Below are positions 1-7,530 of a DNA stretch of 22,431 nt, in pieces; position 1 is the stretch's first letter, and each line of letters starts with the position of its first letter. The stretch spans positions 1-22,431 of the forward strand of contig DATHWC010000222.1 of the NCBI GenBank assembly GCA_035460985.1, given 5' to 3'. The notes below the pieces were generated by a model that did no database searches, was not told where the DNA came from, and saw only the letters and a program-made list of their open reading frames with translations. Both the position numbers and the translations under genes were made by a program. This DNA is from Lunatibacter sp035460985 (lineage in GTDB: Bacteria > Bacteroidota > Bacteroidia > Cytophagales > Cyclobacteriaceae).

Positions 1-269
1 CCGGAATATACCAGCGTATCCCCCCGCTGATCTTCCATGTAGAGTCAGTCGAGAAAAACATTACCGGAAAAGGTAATAAAAAGTCGCTCAATAGAAACAG
101 CTGTTTGTGTCTTGCCCGCAAGATAGGTTGTTGCCTTTTGAACGACAATATCCTGGCCCCAAGGGCTTCTTATAAAAAGAATAAGTGCAGCTATAAGTAT
201 CAGCAGGGACAAAAAGATCCAACCAATGACCTTAGCTAATTTGGTGATAAATTTATAACGATTAGCCAA
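1..269 (-). pseudogene. tamB: TamB (translocation and assembly module) N-terminal part, interrupted by in-frame TGA; runs off the window
   Basis: TamB is a very large inner-membrane-anchored protein that spans the periplasm and helps lipid transport or outer-membrane protein assembly. Only its N-terminus is in the window. Visible are a cytoplasmic basic start, one membrane anchor at about residues 12-33, then SPWGQ and GNVFLD, typical of the Bacteroidetes TamB N-terminus. The start is TTG at 269-267; an upstream in-frame TAA at 287-285 leaves no ATG option. At 47-45 the frame meets TGA, but the same frame continues as LYMEDQRGDTLVYSG to the window edge. This is the expected family continuation (GNVFL-D/E-G-LYLEDQ-GDTL), so a Gly codon GGA appears to have become TGA. 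It is either a pseudogene, a recent nonsense mutation or a sequencing error. Three other genes here (tetR, folA and the terminal minus-strand gene) end in TGA, so TGA is a real stop in this genome. The family call is from sequence pattern only. Confidence 0.72.
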
Positions 270-751
270 AATTAAATTCTGAAGTTAACTGATAAAACTT
301 GAACTCAGACCCTGAATTTATTGAATTCAATTAGTCTATTTATATCTAATTAATAATTCCAAGACCGTTACTTTCAAAAACTCTGAACAAAATTCTTGAT
401 TTAATCATCAGCATTCCTGCTAATAATCGATTGCGTCTATTATATAATTCTGGTACAAAAACAGTACCACCACCAAATTGGTTTGAATGGACCAAAGATT
501 GTTTTAAAAATGCCAAACGTCGCATTGCAACATCCACGAGACGGGAATGATTTTCCCCGTTCATTTACTCCTCTTAAAGTCAGACACCACAAACCTTTCT
601 CCAAGCCATTATGCCGATTATCCGGATCATAGATACAATTGAAAATAAATACTATCCAAATTGAGATTTTGTTATCTGATAATCTTGTCCATCCGGAACT
701 CAAAATTTGATTATTTAGCTATCTTATACTGTCAAATTGTCGGTATTTTGT
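270..751. other. Intergenic region without a convincing gene
   Basis: This stretch of about 480 bp separates divergent tamB and miaB. It contains a 12-bp palindrome around GAATTC at 320-331. Several overlapping open frames of 66-87 codons lie on both strands between 346 and 703, none with a recognisable domain or a convincing start. The plus-strand frame 350-550 has no ATG, GTG or TTG. The region probably holds the tamB promoter and perhaps decayed sequence, but I cannot assign a function. Confidence 0.5.
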
Positions 752-759
752 TAAATTTG
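752..759 (+). promoter_or_regulatory. Possible -7 box for the miaB operon
   Basis: TAAATTTG matches the Bacteroidetes -7 consensus TAnnTTTG exactly and lies 22 bp before the miaB ATG, which is compatible with a short leader. No good -33 TTTG/TTG was seen at the usual 19-21 bp spacing upstream, so the assignment is tentative. Confidence 0.32.
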
Positions 760-781
760 TCCCTTTAAAGAAGTTGAACAA

Positions 782-2242
782 ATGGAGAATTTAATAAAAG
801 ATATAGCTATTATCCCTGTAGATGATTCACAGGCCTGTGATTTTAAAGTAACCCAGGAAGAGAATACAGGTAAATCAAAGAAGTTATATATTGAAAGTTA
901 TGGGTGCCAAATGAATTTTTCAGACAGTGAAATTGTGGCCTCCATCATGAAAGAGGGGGGATTTGACACAACTTCCTCATTTGAAAATGCCGATGTCATA
1001 TTTTTAAACACCTGCTCCATTCGTGATAAAGCTGAGCAAACTGTCCGAAAAAGACTTCAGCAATTTAATCAACTAAAAGCATCTAACCCTGAATTGACCA
1101 TAGGGGTATTGGGTTGTATGGCGGAGAGGCTAAAAGAAAAATTATTGGAAGAAGAGCAGTTGGTAGATGTGGTAGTAGGGCCAGATGCATACCGTGATCT
1201 TCCCAATTTGGTGCAACGGGCAGAAGATGGGATCAAAGGGGTCAACACATTTCTTTCCAGAGAGGAAACCTATGCGGACATCGCTCCGGTACGCCTCAAT
1301 TCGAATGGTGTATCGGCATTCATCTCCATCATGAGGGGGTGTGACAATATGTGCTCATTTTGCGTAGTCCCATTTACCAGGGGGAGAGAAAGGAGCAGGG
1401 ATCCTCACTCCATTGTCGCAGAAGCCCGAACCCTCGTGGAAAAAGGATACAAAGAAGTCACACTGCTGGGACAGAATGTGGACAGCTACAAATGGTCCCC
1501 GGAAGAAAACAATAAAGCGAGATTGAACAAAAAAGGGGAAGATGTAACACAACTTATAACATTTGCGAAGCTACTTGAAATGGTGGCGTCGGTAAGTCCA
1601 CATTTACGAGTACGTTTCTCTACCTCTCATCCGAAGGATATTACTGATGAGGTTTTGTATACCATGAAGAGGTATCCCAACATTTGCAAATATATTCACC
1701 TTCCTGTCCAAAGCGGTAACAGCAGAGTTTTGGATTTAATGAACAGAACCTATGACCGGGAGTGGTATTTGGAAAGGGTACAGAAAATCAGGGAAATATT
1801 AGGCGATGAATGCGGTATTTCCTCAGATATGATTACCGGGTTTTGTTCGGAGACGGAGGAGGAACACCGCGACACCCTCAGTTTGATGGATCAAGTATGC
1901 TTTGACTTTTCCTACATGTTTTACTATTCCGAAAGGCCGGGAACCCTTGCCGCCAAAAAATACCTGGATGATGTTCCTTTGGAAATCAAGAAAAGGAGAC
2001 TTCAGGAAATTATCGAAAAGCAACATCACCTTTCTATGAAAAGGAACCAACTCGACATTGGCAAAGTACAGGAAATCCTAATCGAAGGAACGTCAAAGCG
2101 ATCCGAGATCCAGTTGAAAGGTAGAAATTCCGCAAACAAGGTGGTGATCGTGCCAAAAGAAAACCTTAAACCCGGGGATTATGTCAATGTGAGAATTTTG
2201 GACTGTTCATCGGCTACCCTATTTGGTGAGGTGCTGAATTAA
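782..2242 (+). CDS. miaB: tRNA-2-methylthio-N6-dimethylallyladenosine synthase MiaB
   Basis: Radical-SAM methylthiotransferase that adds the 2-methylthio group to i6A37 of tRNAs reading UNN codons. The 486-aa product has the full family architecture. The N-terminal UPF0004 domain carries three cluster cysteines (C42 in YGCQMN, C78 in NTCSIR, C112 in LGCMAE). The radical-SAM motif CDNMCSFC (C187, C191, C194) follows RG, and a C-terminal TRAM domain covers about residues 425-486. A charged insertion around residues 237-260, after the LLGQNVDSY motif, is usual in Bacteroidetes MiaB. The N-terminal 30 residues before the first conserved strand are a lineage extension. The ATG at 782 is the only good start. 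It is first in an apparent operon; the sigma-54 activator gene follows after 18 bp. All catalytic residues looked for are present. Confidence 0.96.
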   Translation: MENLIKDIAIIPVDDSQACDFKVTQEENTGKSKKLYIESYGCQMNFSDSEIVASIMKEGGFDTTSSFENADVIFLNTCSIRDKAEQTVRKRLQQFNQLKASNPELTIGVLGCMAERLKEKLLEEEQLVDVVVGPDAYRDLPNLVQRAEDGIKGVNTFLSREETYADIAPVRLNSNGVSAFISIMRGCDNMCSFCVVPFTRGRERSRDPHSIVAEARTLVEKGYKEVTLLGQNVDSYKWSPEENNKARLNKKGEDVTQLITFAKLLEMVASVSPHLRVRFSTSHPKDITDEVLYTMKRYPNICKYIHLPVQSGNSRVLDLMNRTYDREWYLERVQKIREILGDECGISSDMITGFCSETEEEHRDTLSLMDQVCFDFSYMFYYSERPGTLAAKKYLDDVPLEIKKRRLQEIIEKQHHLSMKRNQLDIGKVQEILIEGTSKRSEIQLKGRNSANKVVIVPKENLKPGDYVNVRILDCSSATLFGEVLN

Positions 2243-2260
2243 CCTTTTTTTTGAAGACTT

Positions 2261-3559
2261 ATGTATATGATCAGCGAATCTGAGATACTCAGTGTTAAGC
2301 AGCGATTTGGAATTATCGGCAACAGTCCCCTACTAAATCACGCCATTCAGGTAGCCATGCAGGCCTCCCCGACAGAAATGACTGTATTGATTACTGGAGA
2401 AAGTGGAAGCGGAAAGGAATCTTTTTCCAAAATAATTCATACTCTAAGTACCCGAAAGCACGGTAAATTTATAGCCATCAACTGCGGTGCAATTCCGGAG
2501 GGCACCATTGATTCCGAGCTGTTCGGACATGAAAAAGGGTCATTTACTGGTGCCTATGAAGCCCGAAAAGGATATTTCGAGGTAACTGACGGGGGCTCTA
2601 TTTTCTTGGATGAGATCGGAGAAATGCCTTTGGGGACACAAGCGCGGTTATTGAGGGTCCTCGAAAACGGTGAATTCATCAAGGTGGGGTCTTCGAAGGT
2701 ACTCAAAACTGATGTTAGGGTCATAGCCGCCACCAATGTCAATTTATTGAAGGCCGTAGAAAAAGGAAAGTTTCGTGAAGATCTCTATTACAGACTTAAC
2801 ACTGTCCCCATCTTCGTTCCTCCGTTGAGGCAGCGGGGAGAGGATATTGTGTTGTTGTTTCGGAAATTCACCACGGATTTTTCGGACAAGTATCACGTAA
2901 AGCCCATCGTGCTTTCCGAGGATGCAAAATCACTGCTGGTGAAATTTCCATTTCCCGGAAATATAAGACAGCTCAAAAATTTAGCCGAGCAAATTTCGTT
3001 ATTGGAAAGCGAAAGGGAAGTATCGGTAGATACTCTCGCTAGGTATTTACCCAAAGAGGGATCAACGTTGCCCGTTACCTTTAGAGGAAGCACGGAAGCG
3101 CAAGCTGATTTCAGTGAACGGGAGATTTTGTATAAAGTCCTTTTTGACATGAAAAAAGACATGACAGAACTCAAAAAATTGGTCTTGGAGACCTATCAAT
3201 CCGGAGGTCTGAACAGTTCTATCATGAAGAAGCACCAAAATCTTTTTGAGGATATGGAATCTTCGGTAAAATATGAAGAAGAAAAGGTTTCTTCGAATCT
3301 TCCTCTTGTTCTTGAAAATAAAAGTGAAAAAGAAATACAGGATAGAAACTCTCTATCAAGGGAGTATGAGAATCAAATCATAGAAGACATCACGCACGAA
3401 GAGGATGACAATTCCCTGTCCATTGAGAAAAAAGAGAAGGAATTGATTCTTCGGGCGCTCAAGAAGCACCACAATAAGCGGAAATACGCCGCCATGGATT
3501 TGGGGATATCAGAACGCACGCTTTATCGTAAAATTAAACAATATGACATTCAAGAATAA
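2261..3559 (+). CDS. Sigma-54-dependent transcriptional activator without receiver domain
   Basis: Bacterial enhancer-binding protein of the NtrC family, which uses ATP hydrolysis to open sigma-54 promoters. The 432-aa chain begins almost directly with the AAA+ domain (about residues 16-245): Walker A GESGSGKE (46-53), the sigma-54-contacting loop GSFTGA (93-98), Walker B IFLDE (114-118) and arginine-finger region FREDLYYRLN (171-180). There is no N-terminal REC, GAF or PAS domain, so activity is not controlled by a fused sensory module. An acidic low-complexity linker (about 260-390) joins it to a Fis-type helix-turn-helix at about 392-430 (ERTLYRKIK). The start could be Met1 or Met4. The 3' end overlaps lptE by 17 bp, implying translational coupling. 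A sigma-54-like promoter lies before groES, 4 kb downstream, but a regulatory link is inference only. Confidence 0.92.
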   Translation: MYMISESEILSVKQRFGIIGNSPLLNHAIQVAMQASPTEMTVLITGESGSGKESFSKIIHTLSTRKHGKFIAINCGAIPEGTIDSELFGHEKGSFTGAYEARKGYFEVTDGGSIFLDEIGEMPLGTQARLLRVLENGEFIKVGSSKVLKTDVRVIAATNVNLLKAVEKGKFREDLYYRLNTVPIFVPPLRQRGEDIVLLFRKFTTDFSDKYHVKPIVLSEDAKSLLVKFPFPGNIRQLKNLAEQISLLESEREVSVDTLARYLPKEGSTLPVTFRGSTEAQADFSEREILYKVLFDMKKDMTELKKLVLETYQSGGLNSSIMKKHQNLFEDMESSVKYEEEKVSSNLPLVLENKSEKEIQDRNSLSREYENQIIEDITHEEDDNSLSIEKKEKELILRALKKHHNKRKYAAMDLGISERTLYRKIKQYDIQE

Positions 3560-4076
3560 TGTAGTTGCCCTCGGATTGATCCTGCTTCTTTTATGGGCTT
3601 GCAAAGTGGAGTATAGCTTTACAGGTACTACTCTGGATTACAATGTTACAAAAACGTTTTCAGTGGAAAACTTTTTTAATGATTCCGGAGGCGGACCGGC
3701 CAATATGGGCCAGCTTTTCACGGAAAATCTAAAAGATTATTTCCAACGAAACACCCAACTGGAGTTAATCCGAAATAATGGAGACCTGCAGTTGCTGGGG
3801 GCGATTACCCGATATACGCTCACGCCACAGGCCACGGTTTCCAGCCAAAGTCCCAACCAACCGGATCGTGCCGGCCAAATGCGCATTACCATTGCCGTAG
3901 AGGTGGATTTCACCAACATGGCAGATGAAGAGCAAAACATGAAGAGAACCTTTTCGTTTTTCAAAGATTATGACCCCCGGAGTACTTCCCTGCTTCAAGT
4001 TGAAACCGAATTGGTGGAGGAGATATTTGACAACATCATACAGGACATTTTCACTTCCACAGTTGCAAATTGGTAA
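3543..4076 (+). CDS. lptE: LPS-assembly lipoprotein LptE
   Basis: Outer-membrane lipoprotein that plugs LptD and completes the lipopolysaccharide transport bridge at the cell surface. The 177-aa product starts with a lipoprotein signal: a short basic n-region (MTFKNN), a hydrophobic stretch and lipobox LLWAC, with the lipidated Cys at residue 20. The mature part has the Bacteroidetes LptE pattern: YSFTGTTL, a segment on expression of an oligomeric fold, a FTENLKDYFQRNTQLEL helix-strand unit, G-LQL-GAITRYTLTP and a C-terminal helix. The ATG lies inside the end of the upstream activator gene (17-bp overlap, different frame), and the start is fixed by the signal peptide. The neighbourhood miaB/activator/lptE/secG supports the call. 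No defect is visible. Confidence 0.85.
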   Translation: MTFKNNVVALGLILLLLWACKVEYSFTGTTLDYNVTKTFSVENFFNDSGGGPANMGQLFTENLKDYFQRNTQLELIRNNGDLQLLGAITRYTLTPQATVSSQSPNQPDRAGQMRITIAVEVDFTNMADEEQNMKRTFSFFKDYDPRSTSLLQVETELVEEIFDNIIQDIFTSTVANW

Positions 4077-4124
4077 TTTCAATATTTATCTTCTATATTT
4101 AGAATCATACAAAATCAAAGAAAG

Positions 4125-5033
4125 GTGACAGCAAGGGAATTGATACATATTATAAACAATGGAAATAATCTCAGTGAATTAGACTACCAATCACTGGTAC
4201 AACTTCACCGGGAGTTTCCCTATTTTGTATTGCCTTCCATTCTAGCCGCCAAATACCAGCGAAAGGACCTCACAAAAACAGATAATAATTTTTTATACCA
4301 CTCAGCCACCCAATCCCCAGATCGAAAGAGACTTAAATTTCTTTTAGAAAATCCAATTCCATTTCTCCCGTTTCTCCCAGACCAGGAGCCCTCGGAAGAG
4401 AGCACCGACCAATCTATTTTTGAAATAGATGAAAATGTTGCTCCCATTTCAGATAAATCAAACTTGGAGAACGAAGAAAAGGAACAGGACCAGAATATCC
4501 CGTCACAGGTTCATGAAAGAGAAGAGCCAAATGAAAAAAACGAAGCGCCTTTACCTCCTCGTTCTCAGGTCAAAAATAAAAGAAGAGATGTGTTGAAAGA
4601 TTTGGAGGAAAATTTGAGCCGCTTAAAATCAACCGGGCAGGAAGATTCACCGGCCTCTGGAGACCTTCCCTCTAATCTACAACCCGCTGAGGAGAATCAC
4701 GAACTTGAGCTAATAGCCGCTATAAGCTCGAGGGAAGAAAAGAGTATTAAGGATGAAAAAAAACAAATTCAAGATGAATTGATCGACGAGTTCAACAAGA
4801 AAACCGTTAAATTTAAGATAATTCCTACTAATGAAGAGGGGGGTGAAACCACCGATCTTTCCATAGAAAGTACCAGAATTAAAGAAGATTTACTATCTGA
4901 ATCATTCGCAAAAATTTTGATAAAGCAAAAAAAATTTAAGGAAGCAAAAGAAATTTATAAGAAATTACAGTTGAAATTTCCAGATAAAAAGGCTTACTTT
5001 GCGGATTGTTTAAAAAAAATAGAAAACAATTAA
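4125..5033 (+). CDS. Conserved hypothetical protein with helical ends and acidic charged linker (TPR-like C-terminus)
   Basis: 302 aa with GTG start at 4125; there is no signal peptide or membrane segment, so probably cytoplasmic. The N-terminal about 75 residues are predicted helical (LDYQSLVQLHREFPYF... then an FLLENP end). A long polar, Glu/Lys-rich linker (about 90-230) looks disordered. The last 45 residues (SFAKILIKQKKFKEAKEIY-KKL--KFPDKKAYF) resemble a single tetratricopeptide-type helix pair. This N-helical / linker / C-TPR layout is seen in Bacteroidetes proteins encoded next to secG, but I know of no assigned function. It lies 48 bp after lptE and 10 bp before secG in the same orientation, so it is probably cotranscribed and may act in envelope or export biology; that is inference from position. 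Confidence 0.8.
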   Translation: MTARELIHIINNGNNLSELDYQSLVQLHREFPYFVLPSILAAKYQRKDLTKTDNNFLYHSATQSPDRKRLKFLLENPIPFLPFLPDQEPSEESTDQSIFEIDENVAPISDKSNLENEEKEQDQNIPSQVHEREEPNEKNEAPLPPRSQVKNKRRDVLKDLEENLSRLKSTGQEDSPASGDLPSNLQPAEENHELELIAAISSREEKSIKDEKKQIQDELIDEFNKKTVKFKIIPTNEEGGETTDLSIESTRIKEDLLSESFAKILIKQKKFKEAKEIYKKLQLKFPDKKAYFADCLKKIENN

Positions 5034-5043
5034 TTCATATACC

Positions 5044-5418
5044 ATGTTTGTAGTATTGATTAGTATCATTATAGTGTTGGCAATTTTGCTCATTTTGGTC
5101 ATTTTGGGACAAAATTCCAAGGGCGGTGTAGGAGCAGCTTTTGGTGGGGGTGCTTCTCAGATAATGGGGGTAACCAAGACTGGAAACATTCTGGAAAAGA
5201 CTACATGGATATTAGCCATTGGTATATTGGCACTTTCGTTAGCATCTTCCGCATTTTATAAGTCAAGTAGTCCATCTGAGTTTACTTCTCCAAATATCGA
5301 AAATGCGAGAAAGCAAATACTAACTCCTTCTTTTGAGGAGAACACACTGCTTCCGTCCCCGACAGAAGAAGAATTACCTTCTGAGGAGTTGCCTCTTGAG
5401 GAAACACCTGAACAATAA
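5044..5418 (+). CDS. secG: Preprotein translocase subunit SecG
   Basis: Accessory membrane subunit of the SecYEG translocon. The 124-aa product has two transmembrane helices (about 2-21 and 54-73) joined by the conserved loop GQNSKGGVGAAFGGG, the family hallmark. After the second helix there is an acidic, proline-rich tail (about 75-124) with repeated E-E-L-P motifs. Such C-terminal extensions are common in Bacteroidetes SecG and are not needed for the core fold. It is the last gene of the miaB operon, 10 bp after the preceding hypothetical gene, and is followed by a strong intrinsic terminator. Confidence 0.94.
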   Translation: MFVVLISIIIVLAILLILVILGQNSKGGVGAAFGGGASQIMGVTKTGNILEKTTWILAIGILALSLASSAFYKSSSPSEFTSPNIENARKQILTPSFEENTLLPSPTEEELPSEELPLEETPEQ

Positions 5419-5442
5419 ATATAATTTTAAAAAGGAATAATG

Positions 5443-5474
5443 AAAGTCTGCTCCTGAGAGCAGACTTTTTTATT
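5443..5474 (+). terminator. Intrinsic terminator after secG
   Basis: Perfect 11-bp hairpin: arm AAAGTCTGCTC (5443-5453), loop CTGA, arm GAGCAGACTTT (5458-5468), running into a T-rich tract. It starts 24 bp after the secG stop and closes the miaB-secG operon. Confidence 0.92.
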
Positions 5475-5579
5475 TATAGTCTTTTAAAAAAATAAACACA
5501 ATTAAGTTGATCTCACTGTAGGTTTTTTGTAAATTGTAAGCTATTTGAAAAACTAAAAACTAACACAACATTACATTGT

Positions 5580-6545
5580 ATGTTTGAAAATCATTTGACT
5601 CTACAAGATGTTGGTGCAGATAATTGGCCCAATATTATTATTTGGGCTGCACCTATAATGTTCTTCCTCGTTTTTGTGGAATGGGGGATCAGCCTATATA
5701 AGAAAAGAGACTCCTATGACGGGAAGGATTTTCTAGCGGCATCCACTATCGGCTTAGTCAATGTCGGTATAAGTGCGTTGATAAAATTCGCTATATTCGG
5801 AATTGCTTTATTCTTCTGGAATATTAGTCCTTTTAAAATTCCCGTTACCTGGTGGTCGTTTATCTTCTGCTTCTTCGCGTTAGATTTAGCTAGATATTGG
5901 GCACACAGGGTTTCTCATGAGCAGAGGTTTTGGTGGGCAACTCACATAACGCATCACAACTCCAAGAAATATAATTTCTCTGTTTCATTTCGATTGGGAT
6001 GGGTTCAGCACATAAAAATCATTTTCTTCATTCCTGTGATGTTGATGGGTTTTGATCCATTTGTTTTCTTTATATGCCATCAGATTGCGGTATTGTACCA
6101 GTTCTGGATACATACTGAGTACATCACCAAATTACCGGCACCAATTGAGTATTTCTTTACCACACCTTCCCATCATCGGGTCCACCACGCAAGTGATGAG
6201 CACTATTTGGATAAAAATTACGGGTCTACGTTTATCATTTGGGACAGAATATTTGGCACATTCATGGAAGAAAAAGAACGTCCTACTTATGGAATCACTA
6301 AAAACGTTGATTCCTACAATCCCATTTATTTGAATTTCCATGAATTTATTGACATCATTAAAGATGTGAGAAAGGCGGAAAGTTTTTCTGAAGGGTGGAG
6401 AATTCTTTTTTCCAAGCCAGGTGCGGAAATTATTAAAAACAGGGATTTAGCCAGGGAAAAGGCGAAACAAATGGTATATCACGACAGCAGACCAACGCCT
6501 GCGTTAAGTGTGAATGAAAAGTCCCTATTAAAAAAGGAGGACTAA
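5580..6545 (+). CDS. Sterol desaturase / fatty acid hydroxylase family membrane di-iron enzyme
   Basis: Integral membrane oxygenase of the FA_hydroxylase family. Members hydroxylate or desaturate lipid acyl chains, carotenoids, sterols or alkylglycerols using a histidine-ligated di-iron centre. The 321-aa product has four to five hydrophobic segments (about 18-38, 54-80, 90-105, 142-172) and the histidine motifs HRVSH (109-113), HITHH (122-126) and HHRVHH (198-203). Additional conserved histidines are H178 and H208, and all ligand motifs are complete. The soluble C-terminal 80 residues are basic and helical. It stands alone between two terminators, with 160 bp of upstream sequence that probably holds its own promoter. 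The substrate cannot be read from the sequence. An ornithine-lipid, sphingolipid or hopanoid substrate is possible in this phylum, but nothing nearby decides it. Confidence 0.9.
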   Translation: MFENHLTLQDVGADNWPNIIIWAAPIMFFLVFVEWGISLYKKRDSYDGKDFLAASTIGLVNVGISALIKFAIFGIALFFWNISPFKIPVTWWSFIFCFFALDLARYWAHRVSHEQRFWWATHITHHNSKKYNFSVSFRLGWVQHIKIIFFIPVMLMGFDPFVFFICHQIAVLYQFWIHTEYITKLPAPIEYFFTTPSHHRVHHASDEHYLDKNYGSTFIIWDRIFGTFMEEKERPTYGITKNVDSYNPIYLNFHEFIDIIKDVRKAESFSEGWRILFSKPGAEIIKNRDLAREKAKQMVYHDSRPTPALSVNEKSLLKKED

Positions 6546-6562
6546 TTCCCAAATTCCATTAC

Positions 6563-6606
6563 CAATAGAGTTCTAGCTGAAAATTCAGCTAGAACTCTAT
6601 TGTTTT
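6563..6606 (+). terminator. Intrinsic terminator with 19-bp perfect inverted repeat
   Basis: Arms 6563-6581 and 6584-6602 are perfectly complementary, with a 2-nt centre (in practice a 4-6 nt loop), followed on the plus strand by TTTTTA. It terminates the desaturase gene. The stop codon (TAG, 6591-6589) and last codons of the convergent minus-strand gene lie inside the right arm. On the minus strand no T-run follows, so termination in that direction is less certain. Confidence 0.88.
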
Positions 6607-7299
6607 TAGTAAAAGTCGTTTACTTATCGGAACAAAACTTTCATCCAAAGGAATAGCTTGGGAAGAATGGATCCTCCAGGCTGAGGGATTAGGTAAGTCA
6701 GTGAAATTTTTGACCAAATCCATTTTTATTTTTTGCAGGGAATTCACCAGGGACTGTCTAATTTTCTGAACAAATTTCAATGCTATACCTCTAAAAATGT
6801 CTACGCTGTTTTGAAATAAATTTAAGCTGTATCGATAGATATAAACATCCTTGGAATGGTCATACGACAAAATGGCATAACCCTCACGCTGATAAATGGG
6901 GGTGATTCCGATTGGTTCAATTTCGAGATTGCTTTCAATAAAATCGTAAATGTCTTTTCCTTCTTCGATTTGTGTTTTGATTTTCGGAAGAGCAAACGCC
7001 ACAATATCGGCCAATTCTTTCATCATTTCATCCTCCGCCATACGGCTTTCATAGGTAACTTGAAGTTTCTCGAAATCTATGCCCGATACATCTTTCGGGA
7101 AGGAGAGTTTAAGTTGTTTTTTTGTCTCATTGAACCGCTGAAGGCGATCGTAGTGCCGGATTAAATCCGCCAATGGGGGATAGAGTTTGACTTCTTTAAA
7201 TTGAACATTGACACTTTTCAGATATCCCAACAGGATGTATTTCTTGTATTCGAAGTCAATCCAGCCTTCGGAAATCCAGTTTTCAGATAATGTACTCAT
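6589..7299 (-). CDS. Conserved hypothetical protein divergent from groESL
   Basis: I place the start at the ATG 7299-7297 (MSTLSENWI..., 236 aa). The frame is open further up to 7458, but that extra 53-residue translation has a different composition and overlaps the groES control region. The protein is soluble and mixed alpha/beta, with no signal peptide, membrane helix or metal motif. Recognisable segments are an N-terminal WISEGWIDFEYKKYILLGYL, a helical middle (about 60-110), a strand-rich part near IEPIGITPIYQREGYAI, and a Lys-rich helix near residues 185-205. I do not recognise a named family. It ends inside the desaturase terminator, converging with that gene. Its 5' side shares 231 bp with groES, so both may be regulated from the same interval. 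Confidence 0.75.
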   Translation of the reverse strand: MSTLSENWISEGWIDFEYKKYILLGYLKSVNVQFKEVKLYPPLADLIRHYDRLQRFNETKKQLKLSFPKDVSGIDFEKLQVTYESRMAEDEMMKELADIVAFALPKIKTQIEEGKDIYDFIESNLEIEPIGITPIYQREGYAILSYDHSKDVYIYRYSLNLFQNSVDIFRGIALKFVQKIRQSLVNSLQKIKMDLVKNFTDLPNPSAWRIHSSQAIPLDESFVPISKRLLLKTIEF

Positions 7300-7465
7300 A
7301 TTTTCTATTTGGGTGTTAGTAGATTTTGGCAAAATGTACAAAATCCTGACATATGGGTCAATAGTTAATAGAAAAAATGACAGCAAAAAATTAGAATTTT
7401 CACGAAAATGACAAAGTGTAAGAACCTGACAAGACTTTATGTCATAGTAAATCTCCAATTGCTAG

Positions 7466-7482
7466 TTGGCACAGAAAGTGCA
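7466..7482 (+). promoter_or_regulatory. Sigma-54-type -24/-12 promoter upstream of groES
   Basis: TTGGCAC at 7466-7472 and GTGCA at 7478-7482 give the invariant GG (7468-7469) and GC (7480-7481) spaced by exactly 10 nt. This is close to the consensus TTGGCAC-N5-TTGCA, with one mismatch in the -12 part. Transcription would start near 7493, leaving a leader of about 38 nt before the groES ATG. The element also contains the inverted repeat GCAC-N5-GTGC, so an operator is the alternative reading. No CIRCE element was found here. Confidence 0.6.
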
Positions 7483-7530
7483 AAGGAGGGTATAGTACTA
7501 AGAAATTAACTAAAAAAAATAACTAAGAAC

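Noticed and set aside
1..60. TGA read as glycine (altered genetic code) in tamB
   Set aside because: tetR, folA and the terminal minus-strand gene end with TGA at sensible places, so TGA is a stop in this genome.
7300..7530. CIRCE (HrcA) heat-shock operator before groES
   Set aside because: No TTAGCACTC-N9-GAGTGCTAA or close match; the GCAC/GTGC symmetry has only 5 nt between arms and fits the sigma-54 reading better.
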